Assembly (NCBI GenBank): GCA_963718315.1
Contig: CAVQZC010000006.1
Span: 248,001 to 312,000 of the forward strand
Length of the DNA: 64,000 nucleotides
Direction: 5' to 3'
Origin: CAVQZC01 sp963718315
GTDB lineage: Bacteria; Actinomycetota; Thermoleophilia; Gaiellales; JAICJC01
Shown here: positions 1-9,345 of the stretch, one piece after another
Layout of the letters: every line of letters begins with the position of its first letter
Position numbering within the stretch: position 1 is the stretch's first letter
The notes under the pieces: model-generated
Databases searched by the model: none
What the model saw: the letters and a program-made list of their open reading frames with translations, nothing else
What the model was told of the DNA's origin: nothing
Made by a program: the position numbers and the translations under genes

Positions 1-544
1 TCGACCGCGTGCCGGCGACCTTGACCGCCTTGTAGGTCGTCACACCGGCGCAGGTCAGCGGCGCCGCATCGAAGGGATCGACCCCGTCCGGCACGCGGAC
101 GACGTATCGGCCGTATGCCTTGGCGTACTCCGCAAACCCGCCGTCCATCGAGTAGCCCATGTTCTTCTGCTCCAGGCACAGCGTCTCCCAGCCGGAGACG
201 CAGTAGTCGCAGGTTCCGCAGGCGTAGCCCAGCCAGGGCATCGCGACTCGGTCGCCGAGAGCCACCTCCGTCACGCCAGGGCCGACCTGCTCGACGATGC
301 CGACTCCCTCGTGGCCGGGGGTGAACGGCGGAGACGGCTTCACGGGCCAGTCGCCGTGCGCCGCGTGGATGTCCGTGTGGCACAGGCCGGACGCCTCGAC
401 GCGGACGACGACCTCACCGGTGCCGGCAACCGGCCGTGGCACTTCCTCGACCTCAAGCGGTTGGGTGAAGTCATGCACGACCGCTGCGTGCATCGTTGCA
501 GTTCCGGTCAAGCCCGGAGACGGATGCAACTCTGTAGTACTCAT
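1..544 (-). CDS. Zinc-dependent alcohol dehydrogenase, N-terminal part (runs off left edge)
   Basis: Medium-chain zinc alcohol dehydrogenase, expected to oxidise alcohols to aldehydes with NAD(P)+ in the cytosol. About 181 N-terminal residues are visible. CHTDIH (Cys about 55) supplies the catalytic zinc ligand and GHEGVG (about 77-82) is the GHE signature. Four Cys at about 109, 112, 115 and 123 form the structural zinc lobe with the usual spacing. The ATG at 544 is preceded by GAGAGGAGC eight bases upstream; a second in-frame Met at residue 18 would give a start closer to most relatives, so the first 17 residues may be extra. It stands alone, about 100 bp downstream of modC on the same strand. 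The Rossmann domain and C-terminus lie outside the window, so the substrate cannot be judged. Confidence 0.9.
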   Translation of the reverse strand, partial: MSTTELHPSPGLTGTATMHAAVVHDFTQPLEVEEVPRPVAGTGEVVVRVEASGLCHTDIHAAHGDWPVKPSPPFTPGHEGVGIVEQVGPGVTEVALGDRVAMPWLGYACGTCDYCVSGWETLCLEQKNMGYSMDGGFAEYAKAYGRYVVRVPDGVDPFDAAPLTCAGVTTYKAVKVAGTRS

Positions 545-643
545 TAGTGTGCTCCTCTCGCCGCGGTTGGACCTCCAGTCTGGTCGGCCGGCCTGGTTCG
601 AACATCGGGGTATCGGCGCATCTGGGGCGCGGGTTTTCCGCAG

Positions 644-1576
644 TCACCCTTCCCGCAGAGCGATGGTGCGGATGGCGGTGGACTTGAACGAGGCGGTGAC
701 CGTCTTGCCGCGCTCGAGCCCGAGGCGCTCAGCCGACTCGGCGGTGATCTCGGCGGTCAACGGGCCGATGATGAGCCGCACCCGGTTGCCGCTGGCCAGC
801 ACGCTGGCGACCGGTGCGGTGAGGTTGTTCTGGGCGGACGAGTCGCCGGCCGGGTCGCGGTGCACGGTGATCTCCCAGGGCGCGATCAGCACCGCGATGC
901 GGCCGGACGCCTGCTCGGCCAGCTGGATCCGCTCGCCGCTGTCGAGGATGACCTCGCGGCCGGACGCTGCGCCTTCCAGATAGTTGAGACCCGCGAACTG
1001 GGCGATGAACGCCGTCCGCGGTTCGCGTAGCAGCTGGGCTGTCGGGCCGCGCTGGGTGACATGGCCGCTCTCCAGGACGATCGCGTTGGATGCCAGCGCG
1101 ACCGCCTCCTCATAGGAGTGGGTGACGATCAGCGCCGGGACTCCGGCGGCGGCGATCGCCGCCGCCAGCTGCTCCGCGATGTGGCCGCGGGTGCTGGGGT
1201 CGAGCGCGGACAGCGGCTCGTCGAGCAGCAGCAGCCGCGGTTCGCTGGCAAGCGCGCGGGCGACCGCCACCCGCTGACGCTCCCCGCCGCTGAGGGCCCG
1301 CGGCTTGGCGGCGGCCAGGTGGTCGATGCCGATCCGCTCCAGCAACGGGTCGACGGGGACGCGGGCTCCATAGGCAACGTTGCCGCGGACGGTCATGTGC
1401 GGGAACAGCGCGTAGTCCTGGAACACGAACCCGACCCCGCGTCGGTTCGGCGGGGTGCTGCGCTTGCCGTCGAACCACAGCTCGTCGCCGCACGAGACGC
1501 GGCCGGAGGCGGGGGTCAGGAGCCCGGCGATCAGCCGCAGCAGCGTGGACTTCCCGGCTCCCGAGGGCCCGACCAC
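644..1576 (-). CDS. modC: Molybdate ABC transporter ATP-binding protein ModC
   Basis: ATPase of a molybdate/tungstate importer. Walker A GPSGAGKST lies at the very N-terminus of this call, followed by Q-loop FQDYALFPH, signature LSGGERQR, Walker B LLLLDEPLSALDP and switch His in VTHSYEE. A TOBE/Mop-like molybdate-binding tail covers roughly the last 80 residues. The GTG at 1576 is almost certainly too late: the frame stays open upstream and reads LTYPLRSFTLDVEVEAAAPT just before the Walker A loop, as in other ModC proteins. No ATG, GTG or TTG is available there, but a CTG at 1639 overlaps the modB stop as CTGA, so a coupled CTG start is plausible. It is the last gene of modABC. Confidence is high for the family and low for the start. 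Confidence 0.9.
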   Translation of the reverse strand: MVGPSGAGKSTLLRLIAGLLTPASGRVSCGDELWFDGKRSTPPNRRGVGFVFQDYALFPHMTVRGNVAYGARVPVDPLLERIGIDHLAAAKPRALSGGERQRVAVARALASEPRLLLLDEPLSALDPSTRGHIAEQLAAAIAAAGVPALIVTHSYEEAVALASNAIVLESGHVTQRGPTAQLLREPRTAFIAQFAGLNYLEGAASGREVILDSGERIQLAEQASGRIAVLIAPWEITVHRDPAGDSSAQNNLTAPVASVLASGNRVRLIIGPLTAEITAESAERLGLERGKTVTASFKSTAIRTIALREG

Positions 1577-1635
1577 CGCCGTCGGCGCTGCCGCCTCGAC
1601 CTCGACGTCCAGCGTGAAGGAGCGGAGCGGATAGG

Positions 1636-2382
1636 TCAGCCGGGCATGAAGCGAAGCGCGTTCCCTCGAGCGAGCAGTTTCACCGACACCAGCACGATCG
1701 CGCTGACGGTGATCAGCAGCGCCCCCAGAGCGAGGGCCTGGTCGAGGCCCTGCTCGAGGCCGAGGTAGATCGCGATCGGTGCGGTCTCGGTCCTGCCCTG
1801 GAGGCTACCCGCAAAGAGGATGGTGGCACCGAACTCGCCGAGCGCCCGCGCCCACCCCAGGGCAGCGCCGGCGCTGAGGCCGGACAGGGCGACGGGGACC
1901 GCCACCCGGAAGAACGTCCTCGCGGGGCCGGCGCCGAGCGTCCGCGATGCTGCCAGCAGGTCGGGGTCGACGGAGCCGAACGCGGCGATCGCCTGCCGCA
2001 CGTAGAGCGGGCTGGCGACGAACGTCATCGCCATCACCACGGCTGCCTTTGTGAACGGCAGCTCGATCCCCAACGCGCTGAGCTGCGAGCCGAGCAGCCC
2101 GAACCGGCCGAACGCCATCAGCAGACCCAGCCCGGCGACCGCCGGTGGCAGCACCAGCGGCAGCTCGAACAGCGTCGTCAGCAGCGTCTTGCCGGGAAAC
2201 GACGTTGTTGCCAGCACGAACGAGATCGGCGTCCCGAAGAGGATCATCAAAGCCAGCGAGATCGTGCTCGTCTCGAACGAGATCTTGAGCGCGGTCCAGG
2301 CGCCCGGCTGCTGGAGCCCGTTGCGCAGGCTGCCCTGGGTGAAGATCGCGATCATCGGCAACAGCAGGAATGCGACCGCCAC
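1636..2382 (-). CDS. modB: Molybdate ABC transporter permease ModB
   Basis: Inner-membrane permease of the molybdate importer, with five or six predicted transmembrane segments. The binding-protein-dependent transport signature is visible around ASRTLGAGPARTFFRVAVP, with the EAA-like loop that contacts ModC. GTG at 2382 gives 248 residues, close to family length, but no Shine-Dalgarno precedes it and the frame is open further upstream toward the modA stop at 2403, so the start could be a few codons earlier (a CTG is available). The stop overlaps the probable CTG start of modC. The modA-modB-modC order is the usual one. Confidence 0.9.
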   Translation of the reverse strand: MAVAFLLLPMIAIFTQGSLRNGLQQPGAWTALKISFETSTISLALMILFGTPISFVLATTSFPGKTLLTTLFELPLVLPPAVAGLGLLMAFGRFGLLGSQLSALGIELPFTKAAVVMAMTFVASPLYVRQAIAAFGSVDPDLLAASRTLGAGPARTFFRVAVPVALSGLSAGAALGWARALGEFGATILFAGSLQGRTETAPIAIYLGLEQGLDQALALGALLITVSAIVLVSVKLLARGNALRFMPG

Positions 2383-2402
2383 CGCCGTGAGCAGGACGAC
2401 CG

Positions 2403-3203
2403 TTAGCTGGACGGGGGCGCGCCGAAGCCGAGCTTCTTCAACACGGCCTGCCCCGTGGGGCTGAGTACGAGGTTGATCCACCATTGCGCCGCCTCTTTGT
2501 TGGAGCTGTCGGTGAGGACACCGATCGGGTAGGTCGCCGTCGCCTGCGCTGCTTCCGGAAACTTGACCTGCTTCACCTGGTCGCCGGCCGACAACGCGTC
2601 GGTGATGTAGACGAATCCGGCGTCGGCCGCGCCCGTCGTGATCTTGGCGAGAACGCTCTTGACGTCGACTTCCTTGCTGACGATGTTGAGCTGGCTCTCC
2701 TTGATCCCGAGGTTCGCCAGCACCTGCTCGGTGTAAGAGCCGACGGGCACGGTGGGATCGCCGATCACCAGCTTGGGCTGCTTGCTGACGAGGTCGTGGT
2801 AGGACGTGAGCCCGGCCGGGTTCGACGCCGGAACCACGATCACGAGGGTGTTGGTGGCGAAGTTCTTGGTCGGGCCGAGCAGGTTCTTGCTCTGCAGCTG
2901 CTCCCCGTACTTGGTGCTCGCGCTGGCGAACACGTCGGCCTTCTGCCCGGCCTCGACCTGGGCGGCGAGCTGGTCGGTGCCGTTGAAGTTGTTGACGACC
3001 TTCCAGCCTGGGTGCTGCTGCGAGAAGGTCGTGGCGAGCTCGGTGAACGCGCCGGTCAGCGACGCCGCCGCATCGACGGTGAGGGTGCCTCCGCTGCGGG
3101 TCGAGCCCCCGCTCGAGCTCGACGAACTGCTGCCACATCCGGCCGCGAATCCGACCAGGAGACACGCGGTGAGGAAACCCTTGCCCAGGTAATGCATATG
3201 CAT
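2403..3203 (-). CDS. modA: Molybdate-binding lipoprotein ModA
   Basis: Extracellular solute-binding protein that delivers molybdate to ModBC. A short signal peptide ends in a lipobox (GFAAGC) followed by a Ser-rich linker, so it is probably a lipid-anchored protein. The mature domain starts TLTVDAAASLTGAFTELA, typical of ModA, and contains DVFASAS and a late YPIGVLTDS strand seen in periplasmic binding proteins of this class. Start choice is open: ATG at 3203, ATG at 3197 and GTG at 3224 are in frame. The two ATGs lie inside a 12-bp perfect palindrome. It is first in modABC, about 50 bp downstream of purK on the same strand, with no terminator seen between. Confidence 0.9.
   Translation of the reverse strand: MHMHYLGKGFLTACLLVGFAAGCGSSSSSSSGGSTRSGGTLTVDAAASLTGAFTELATTFSQQHPGWKVVNNFNGTDQLAAQVEAGQKADVFASASTKYGEQLQSKNLLGPTKNFATNTLVIVVPASNPAGLTSYHDLVSKQPKLVIGDPTVPVGSYTEQVLANLGIKESQLNIVSKEVDVKSVLAKITTGAADAGFVYITDALSAGDQVKQVKFPEAAQATATYPIGVLTDSSNKEAAQWWINLVLSPTGQAVLKKLGFGAPPSS
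3192..3203. promoter_or_regulatory. 12-bp palindrome over the modA start codon
   Basis: ATGCATATGCAT is a perfect palindrome that contains both candidate ATG start codons of modA (reading Met-His-Met-His). It could be an operator for a molybdate-responsive repressor or simply a start-region coincidence. No ModE-type gene is in the window. Confidence 0.3.
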
Positions 3204-3253
3204 ACAGAGATGGTACCGGAGCACCTACCCAGGTGTCGACACAACCGACAGCG

Positions 3254-4336
3254 TCAGGCGGCGTGCGACTCGACCAGCAGCTCCAGCTCGTCGAGCTGCT
3301 GCAGCGCTCGGTCGCCGACCAGCGTGACGTGGCCGATCTTGCGGCCGGGCCGCGGCGCCTTGCCGTAGAGGTGCAGGTGGGCCCCGGGAAACGCTGCCAG
3401 GGCGTCCCTCGGCGGTGCGCCTCCGATCAGGTTCACCATCGCCGAGTCGGCCACCGCTTCGGTAGGGCCGAGCGGCAGTCCCAGCACCGCGCGGACGTGG
3501 TTCTCGAACTGACTGGTGACGGCCCCATCGATCGTCCAGTGCCCCGAGTTGTGCACGCGGGGAGCGATCTCGTTGGCGAGCAGCCGGTCGCCGTCCGCGA
3601 AGAGCTCGAGCGCGAGCACGCCGACGTAGCCGAGCTCCTCCAGCAGCCGCTGGGCGTAGGACTCGGCGCGGGCCACCAGCTCGGGGTCGAGCCCCGGCGC
3701 CGGCGCCAGGGTCGTTCGCAGGATCCCGCCCTCGTGCCGGTTCTCGACCACGGGGTAGCAGGCGACCCCGCCGTCGGCGCCGCGGGCGGCGACCACCGAC
3801 AGCTCGCGGTCGAACGCGATCAGCTGCTCGGCGATCAGCGGCACTCCACCCAGCGACTCGAACGCGCCGGCCACCTCGTCCCACGTGTGGAGCACGCGCT
3901 GGCCCTTGCCGTCATAGCCCAGGCGCCGGGTCTTGAGGACGACCGGCAGCGGCACCCCGTCGAGATCCCACTGGCTGTCGATGGGCCAGAAGTCGGGCGT
4001 CTCGATCTCCAGCCGCGTGAACAGCCGCTTCTCGGACAGCCGGTCCTGCGCGACCTCCAGCGCCGCCGACCCCGGGCGCACCATCGCTCCTGCCTCCAGC
4101 CGGGCGGCGGATGCCGCCGGCACCGACTCGAACTCGTAGGTGACGACGTCGCTGGCGGCCGCAAGCCGGTCGAGCCCGTCCGGGTCGTCGTAGGCGCCGA
4201 CGATCAGCTCGCCGGCGGCTCCGGCGCAGGCCTCGGGCGAGGGGTCAAGGAAGGCGCACCGGACGTCCAGCGGGATCGCCGCCAGAGCGAGCATCTGGGC
4301 GAGCTGGCCGCCGCCCAGGATCCCCAGCCGCGTCAT
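3254..4336 (-). CDS. purK: 5-(carboxyamino)imidazole ribonucleotide synthase PurK
   Basis: ATP-grasp enzyme that carboxylates aminoimidazole ribonucleotide with ATP and bicarbonate in purine synthesis. The N-terminal Rossmann-like motif LGILGGGQLAQML starts at residue 4. YEFESVP and the ATP-grasp lysine region VLKTRRLGYDGKGQ follow, and the metal-binding end reads NEIAPRVHNSGHWT as in PurK. At 360 residues it matches family length. The ATG at 4336 overlaps the purE stop by four bases (ATGA), showing translational coupling. The next gene downstream on the same strand is modA. Confidence 0.97.
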   Translation of the reverse strand: MTRLGILGGGQLAQMLALAAIPLDVRCAFLDPSPEACAGAAGELIVGAYDDPDGLDRLAAASDVVTYEFESVPAASAARLEAGAMVRPGSAALEVAQDRLSEKRLFTRLEIETPDFWPIDSQWDLDGVPLPVVLKTRRLGYDGKGQRVLHTWDEVAGAFESLGGVPLIAEQLIAFDRELSVVAARGADGGVACYPVVENRHEGGILRTTLAPAPGLDPELVARAESYAQRLLEELGYVGVLALELFADGDRLLANEIAPRVHNSGHWTIDGAVTSQFENHVRAVLGLPLGPTEAVADSAMVNLIGGAPPRDALAAFPGAHLHLYGKAPRPGRKIGHVTLVGDRALQQLDELELLVESHAA

Positions 4337-4830
4337 ACGGCGGGGTCGGGGTGCTCCAGCACGGCCGCCGTCTGCTTGCTGCGGTGCTCCTCCAGCCGCG
4401 TCCGCAGCTCCGGCCGCGAACCGGCCAGGATCGCGGTCGCCAGCAGCGCGGCGTTGACGGCTCCGGCGCGGCCGATGGCGAGCGTGCCGACCGGGACCCC
4501 GGCGGGCATCTGCACGATCGAGAGCAGCGAGTCGATTCCCGACAGCGCTGCCGACTGGATCGGCACGCCGAGAACGGGCAGGCTGGTCTTGGACGCGCAC
4601 ATCCCGGGAAGGTGCGCGGCGCCGCCCGCGCCGGCGATCAGAACCTCCAGGCCGCGGTCGCGCGCGCCGGCCGCGTACTCGAACAACAGATCCGGCGTGC
4701 GGTGGGCCGAGACCACCCGCGTCTCGTGCGAGACGCCCAGTGCTGACAGGGTCTGGGAGGCGTGGTTCATCGTCTCCCAGTCGGACTTGGAGCCCATGAT
4801 CACGCCGACCAGGGGTGCCGGGTCGCTCAT
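4333..4830 (-). CDS. purE: N5-carboxyaminoimidazole ribonucleotide mutase PurE
   Basis: Moves the carboxyl group made by PurK to C4 of the imidazole ring in purine synthesis. The class I PurE N-terminus VGVIMGSKSDWETM is clear, with SAHRTP (catalytic His) at about residue 42 and the GAGGAAHLPGM and LPVLGVPIQ stretches typical of the fold. The protein has 165 residues, the usual length. It is first in a purE-purK pair. The start lies 24 bp from the divergent start of the P-type ATPase, so both promoters must be compact. Confidence 0.97.
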   Translation of the reverse strand: MSDPAPLVGVIMGSKSDWETMNHASQTLSALGVSHETRVVSAHRTPDLLFEYAAGARDRGLEVLIAGAGGAAHLPGMCASKTSLPVLGVPIQSAALSGIDSLLSIVQMPAGVPVGTLAIGRAGAVNAALLATAILAGSRPELRTRLEEHRSKQTAAVLEHPDPAV

Positions 4831-4854
4831 GGGCGGACACTACACTGCGGGTCA

Positions 4855-7259
4855 GTGACTGAGGTGGGCCACGTAGCGCCGGCACCGCCCGGCGGACTCA
4901 CCGAGGCCGAGGCGAGCAAGCGGCTCGCGGCCGCCGGGGAGCGACCCCCGCCGCCGACCAGCCGCTCGTACAAGAGCATCGTTCGCGAGAACACGCTGAC
5001 GCTGTTCAACCTGATCCTCGGCGTCGCGCTGGTGGCGATCCTGATCGCCGGCCGGCCGGCTGACGCGCTGTTCGCGTTTGTCCTGGTCGGCAACGCCGGG
5101 ATCGGGATCATCCAGGAGATTCGCGCCAAGCGGGCCCTCGACGCGGCCGCGCTGCTGGTCGCACCGCGCGCCCGCGTGATCCGCGACGGCGCCGAGCGTG
5201 AGGTGGGCGTCGACGACGTGGTCAAGGGCGACCTGATCGCCCTCCGCGTGGGCGACCAGGTGATCGCCGACGGCGTCGTCGCCGACGCCGTCGGGCCTCC
5301 AGCTGGACGAGTCGCCGCTGACCGGCGAGTCGCTGCCGGTCACCCGTGAGCCGGGCGACCGGTTGCTGTCGGGCTCGTTCTGCGTCGAGGGCGCCGGCCG
5401 TTACCAGGCCGAGCTGACCGGTACCGAGAGCTATGCCTCCCGGCTGCTGGGGGAGGCGCGCCGCCACAGCGCCCAGCGATCGCCGCTGGAGATCCAGATC
5501 AACCGCCTGCTGAAGGTGCTGGTGGCGGTCATGATCCCGCTCGGCGCCGGGCTGATCATCCAGCTGCGGCGGCACAACGTGCCCTTCAAGGACGCCGCAG
5601 GGACGGCGGTGGCCGGCATCGTCACGATGGTGCCGGAGGGGCTGATCCTGCTGACCAGCCTGACCTTCGCGGTGGCGGCCGTTCGCCTCACCCGGCGGGG
5701 GATGCTGGTGCAGTACCTGAACTCGGTCGAGTCGCTGGCCAACGTCGACACGGTCTGCCTCGACAAGACAGGGACGCTCACCGACGGCGGTCTGGTGCTG
5801 CACTCCGTCGAGCCCCTGGAGGCGGTCTCCGAGGACGAGGTTCGCACCCTGCTGGGACGCTACGCGGCGGCCGCGGCCTCCCGCAACGCGACGCTGGAGG
5901 CGGTCGCCGACGCGCTGCCCGCGACGGCGGTGCAGGCCGAGCAGGAGGTGCCATTCTCGTCGCGCTGGAAGTGGAGCGCGCTCCGGCAGGCGGAGGGCGG
6001 CTGGCTGGTGCTGGGAGCGCCAGACGTGCTCGCCCCCGGCGACCTGCCGGGCGCCGCCGATCACGAGGCCGCCGGCCGACGCGTCCTCGTCTTCGGTCGG
6101 GCAGATGACGTCGAGCCGCCGGTGGACGGCGCCACTCCGGCCCACGCCCCACGTCCAACCGCTGGCGCTGGTCGTGTTCGAGGAACGGCTGCGGGCGGAC
6201 GCGCGCGACACGATCGCGTACTTCGAGAAGCGCGCGGTCAGCCTGAAGGTGATGTCGGGCGACTCACCGACGACCGTCGCCGCCATCGCCGAGGCCGCCG
6301 GCGTGCCCGTCGGCGCGAAGGTCTGGGACGGGCGGGATCTGCCCTCCGATCCGGCCGACCTGGGCCGCGCGGCGCGCAACGGGACGGTGTTCGCCCGCCT
6401 GACGCCCGACCAGAAGCGTGCGCTGGTCGACGCTCTGGCCGAGTCGGGCGCCTACGTGGCGATGATCGGCGACGGGGTCAACGACGTCCCCGCCATGAAG
6501 ACGGCCCGCCTGGCCGTGGCCCTGGGCAGCGGCAGCCAGCTCGCCAAGAGCGTCGCCGACGCCGTGCTGATCACCGACCGCTTCGGCGCGATCCCGGAGG
6601 CGATCGGAGAGGGCCGCAAGATCATCCGCAACGTCCAGCGCGTCGCCAAGCTGTTCGTCACCAAGTCGGTGTTCGCCGCGTTCGTGATCGTCACCTTCGG
6701 GATCACCACCGCCGCCTTCCCGCTGCTGCCCCGCCACCTGACGCTGGCCGCCACCTTCACCGTCGGCATCCCCGGCTTCGTGCTGGCGCTGGCGCCGGGG
6801 GAGGCGCCGCCCGAGCAGGGCAGCTTCCTGCGCCGGGTGGCGGCCTTCTCGATACCCGCCGGGGTGGTGCTGGGCGCCGCCACGCTGGCGGCCTACCTGG
6901 CGGTCGCGCACGTCCGCAACTACAGCGTCGACGGCGGGCGCACGGCAGCCGTCACCGTCTTCATCGCGATCGGCCTCTACCTGTTGCTGGCGCTGGAGGC
7001 CGACCGCATGCAGCAGAGCCGGGGCTACGCCTCGACGGTGGTCGCCCTGGCGGCGGCGCTGGGAGGCGGCTACCTGGCGGTGTTGGGATCGTCGCTGGGC
7101 CGTGAGTTCTTCGCGCTCACCGTCCCCAACATCTGGGAGACGATCGTCATCGTCGTCAGCTCGGTCGCAGGCATGTGGATCCTGTCGCGGCTGGGGCTGT
7201 CGCCGTACGCGAAGCCGACTCCGCCGCCGCTGCTACCTCCCGGTGGGGCGACCGACTAG
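4855..7259 (+). pseudogene. CtpE-like cation-translocating P-type ATPase, frame broken twice
   Basis: A P-type ATPase of about 800 residues, probably a Ca2+/Mg2+-type pump near mycobacterial CtpE. Visible parts are the A-domain PLTGES, TM4 VPEGL, phosphorylation site DKTGTLTD, hinge GDGVNDVPAMK and a C-terminal block of TM helices. The PEGL motif argues against heavy-metal P1B pumps. Translation starts at GTG 4855. The frame shifts by one base near 5298 (after residues ADAVG) and again near 6140 (before PHVQPLALVVFEE); in each case dropping one base in a G/C run restores a continuous protein. Every catalytic motif is intact, so sequence error is at least as likely as true inactivation. Confidence 0.85.
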
Positions 7260-7269
7260 CTGGGAGCGA

Positions 7270-9249
7270 CTAGATGGACTCGACGCGGCGCCGGCGGCGC
7301 AGCCGCGGGCGCGACTCCAGCCAGCGTGCGAAGGCGACGGCGCGACCCGGCTCGGGAGCGGTCTGCACCAGCTCCTCGACGGAGTTGGTGCGGGCCACGG
7401 CAGCCGGCACCGGCCGGAGCCGGCGGGGGCGGGCCGGGGTGGCCGGCAGCTCGCCGACGACCAGGGCGATGTCCAGCCGTTCGAGCTGCCCGCGGTCGAG
7501 CAGCGCCTCGGCCAGCCTGTCGAGCGCGGGCCGGTGCGCCGAGAGCAGGGCAAGGGCGTCGCGGTAGGCGTCGGCGACCAGCCGCTCGACCTCCTGGTCG
7601 ACGATCCGGCGGGTATCGTCGCCGAGCCGCAGCTCCTGCCCGTGGGCACGGTCGATCAGCTGTCCCAGCCGCTCTGAGAAGCCGAACTCGGTGACGGCGC
7701 GGCGCGCCAGCATGTTCACCTGCTGCAGGTCGTTGGCCGCCCCTGAGGAGATCTCGTTGACCAGCAGCTCCTCGGCTGCGCGGCCGGCCAGGACGCAGAT
7801 CATCTGCTCGTGGACGAAGCGGCGGGAGTGCAGGGCGCGGTCGGTCTGGCCGTAGACGGCGAGGCCCGCGGCCTGGCCGCGGGCACGGATGGTGACCCGC
7901 TGCGCCTTGTCCTGGGTCTCGCACAGCTCGGCGGCCAGCACGTGGCCGGCCTCGTGCCAGGCGACCAGCTTGCGCTCATCGTCGCGCATCGACTGGCTGG
8001 CCCGTTCCGGCCCGGCCAGCGCGCGCAGGTGCCCCTCGCGCAGATCCTCGTCGTTGATCGCGGTGTGTTCGGCGCGGGCGGCGACGATGGCCGCCTGGTT
8101 GAGCATGTCGGAGAGCTGCGCGCCGGTCGATCCCGCGGTGTAGTCGGCCAGGTTCTCGAGGTCGACGTCATCGGCCAGCGGCTTGCCTTCGGCGTGCAGG
8201 CGGAGGATCGCCAGCCGTCCGTCGCGGTCGGGAGCGTCGACGCGGATCTGCATGCCGAACCGGCCCGGGCGCAGCAGCGCCGGGTCGAGCAGGTCGAGGC
8301 GGTTGGTGGCGGCGATGCAGATCAGCCCGCGCCTGCCGCTGAAGCCGTCCAGCTCGACCAGCAGCGCGTTCAGCGTGTTCTCGGACTCCTGGTTGGAGCC
8401 GGCGGTGGCGTTGCCCGCCCGCCGCCGGGCCACGGCGTCGATCTCGTCGATGAAGACGACCGCGCCCTGCTCGCTCTTGCGCGCCCTGGAGAACAGCTCG
8501 CGCACGCGCTTGGCGCCCACACCCACGTACATCTCGACGAAGTCCGAGCCGCTGGAGGCAAAGAACGGGATGCCCGCCTCGCCGGCGACCGCCTTGGCCA
8601 GCAGCGTCTTGCCGGTGCCCGGGGGGCCGTGCAGGATGATGCCGCTCGGCATCTTGGCGCCAAGCGCCTCGAAGCGCTCGGGCGAGCGCAGGAAATCAAG
8701 GGTGTCGGAGAGCTCCAGGACGGCCTCGTCACACCCGGCGACATCGGTGAACGAGACGGCGGGTGGCTTCTCTTCGACAGGGGGCGCAGCGGCCGCCTTC
8801 CGCTCGCGACGGCGGGTCTGCGTCGCTGCGAACACCACTCCGGCCATGACCAGCCCGAACAGTCCCAGTGGCAGCAGCAGCGCCCATCCCGAGGAACTGC
8901 CGCCGGACGCGGCGCTGGGGTTGGCCGGGCCGCCGGTGACCGTCCCCACCGTGACCTGGGCGCCCGACTTCGCGAGCAGCTCCGGAAGCTGCGTGTCCGA
9001 GGCCGGGTAGGCGACGGAGTGGGTGGTGCCATCGGTCAGCGTGACCTGGACGCGGCCGTCGATGTCGTCGAGCACCGCGCTGCGGACCTGGTGGTCGTTC
9101 GCCGCCTGGATCAGCTGGGTGTAGCCAAACTGGCCAACGTACTTGACAGCCAGCGCGGGAGTGGCCGAGACGAGGAGAGCGGCGGCCGCGAGGAATGCCG
9201 AGATCGTGCGAGTGCGGGTCACCTCCCATTGGTCGTCCGCGCGGGGCAT
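7270..9249 (-). CDS. ftsH: FtsH-type membrane AAA+ zinc metalloprotease
   Basis: ATP-dependent membrane protease that extracts and degrades membrane and short-lived proteins. Order: N-terminal TM segment (about 15-33), a short extracytoplasmic domain, second TM segment (about 117-140), AAA+ domain with Walker A GPPGTGKT, Walker B IDEIDAV and the second region of homology ending LLRPGRF, then the zinc site HEAGH and a helical tail. At 659 residues it fits the family. The ATG at 9249 has GGGGGACGAG just upstream. It ends 10 bp from the convergent ATPase gene. The extracytoplasmic insert is short and the tail Arg-rich, so this may be an additional FtsH paralogue rather than the essential one. 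Confidence 0.93.
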   Translation of the reverse strand: MPRADDQWEVTRTRTISAFLAAAALLVSATPALAVKYVGQFGYTQLIQAANDHQVRSAVLDDIDGRVQVTLTDGTTHSVAYPASDTQLPELLAKSGAQVTVGTVTGGPANPSAASGGSSSGWALLLPLGLFGLVMAGVVFAATQTRRRERKAAAAPPVEEKPPAVSFTDVAGCDEAVLELSDTLDFLRSPERFEALGAKMPSGIILHGPPGTGKTLLAKAVAGEAGIPFFASSGSDFVEMYVGVGAKRVRELFSRARKSEQGAVVFIDEIDAVARRRAGNATAGSNQESENTLNALLVELDGFSGRRGLICIAATNRLDLLDPALLRPGRFGMQIRVDAPDRDGRLAILRLHAEGKPLADDVDLENLADYTAGSTGAQLSDMLNQAAIVAARAEHTAINDEDLREGHLRALAGPERASQSMRDDERKLVAWHEAGHVLAAELCETQDKAQRVTIRARGQAAGLAVYGQTDRALHSRRFVHEQMICVLAGRAAEELLVNEISSGAANDLQQVNMLARRAVTEFGFSERLGQLIDRAHGQELRLGDDTRRIVDQEVERLVADAYRDALALLSAHRPALDRLAEALLDRGQLERLDIALVVGELPATPARPRRLRPVPAAVARTNSVEELVQTAPEPGRAVAFARWLESRPRLRRRRRVESI

Positions 9250-9330
9250 CTTCTCGTCCCCCGTTCTGCGGATACTGCGAGCCGCATTTGGGGGAGGTCG
9301 CCTCCCGCCGAGTGGTACCCGAGCCCGCGG

Positions 9331-9336
9331 TATTGT
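9331..9336 (+). promoter_or_regulatory. Candidate -10 box for a leaderless acetyltransferase mRNA
   Basis: TATTGT lies nine bases before the ATG at 9346. With a normal -10 to start-site distance, transcription would begin at or next to the A of ATG. No ribosome binding site precedes that ATG, which supports a leaderless message. Confidence 0.45.
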
Positions 9337-9345
9337 GGTCCCCGG

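Noticed and set aside
3233..4858. Long plus-strand frame opposite purK and purE
   Set aside because: Shadow of high-GC coding on the other strand; no family pattern, while purK/purE are unmistakable.
7810..9345. Upstream extension of the acetyltransferase frame opposite ftsH
   Set aside because: The GNAT homology starts at 9346 and the extension is antisense to ftsH.
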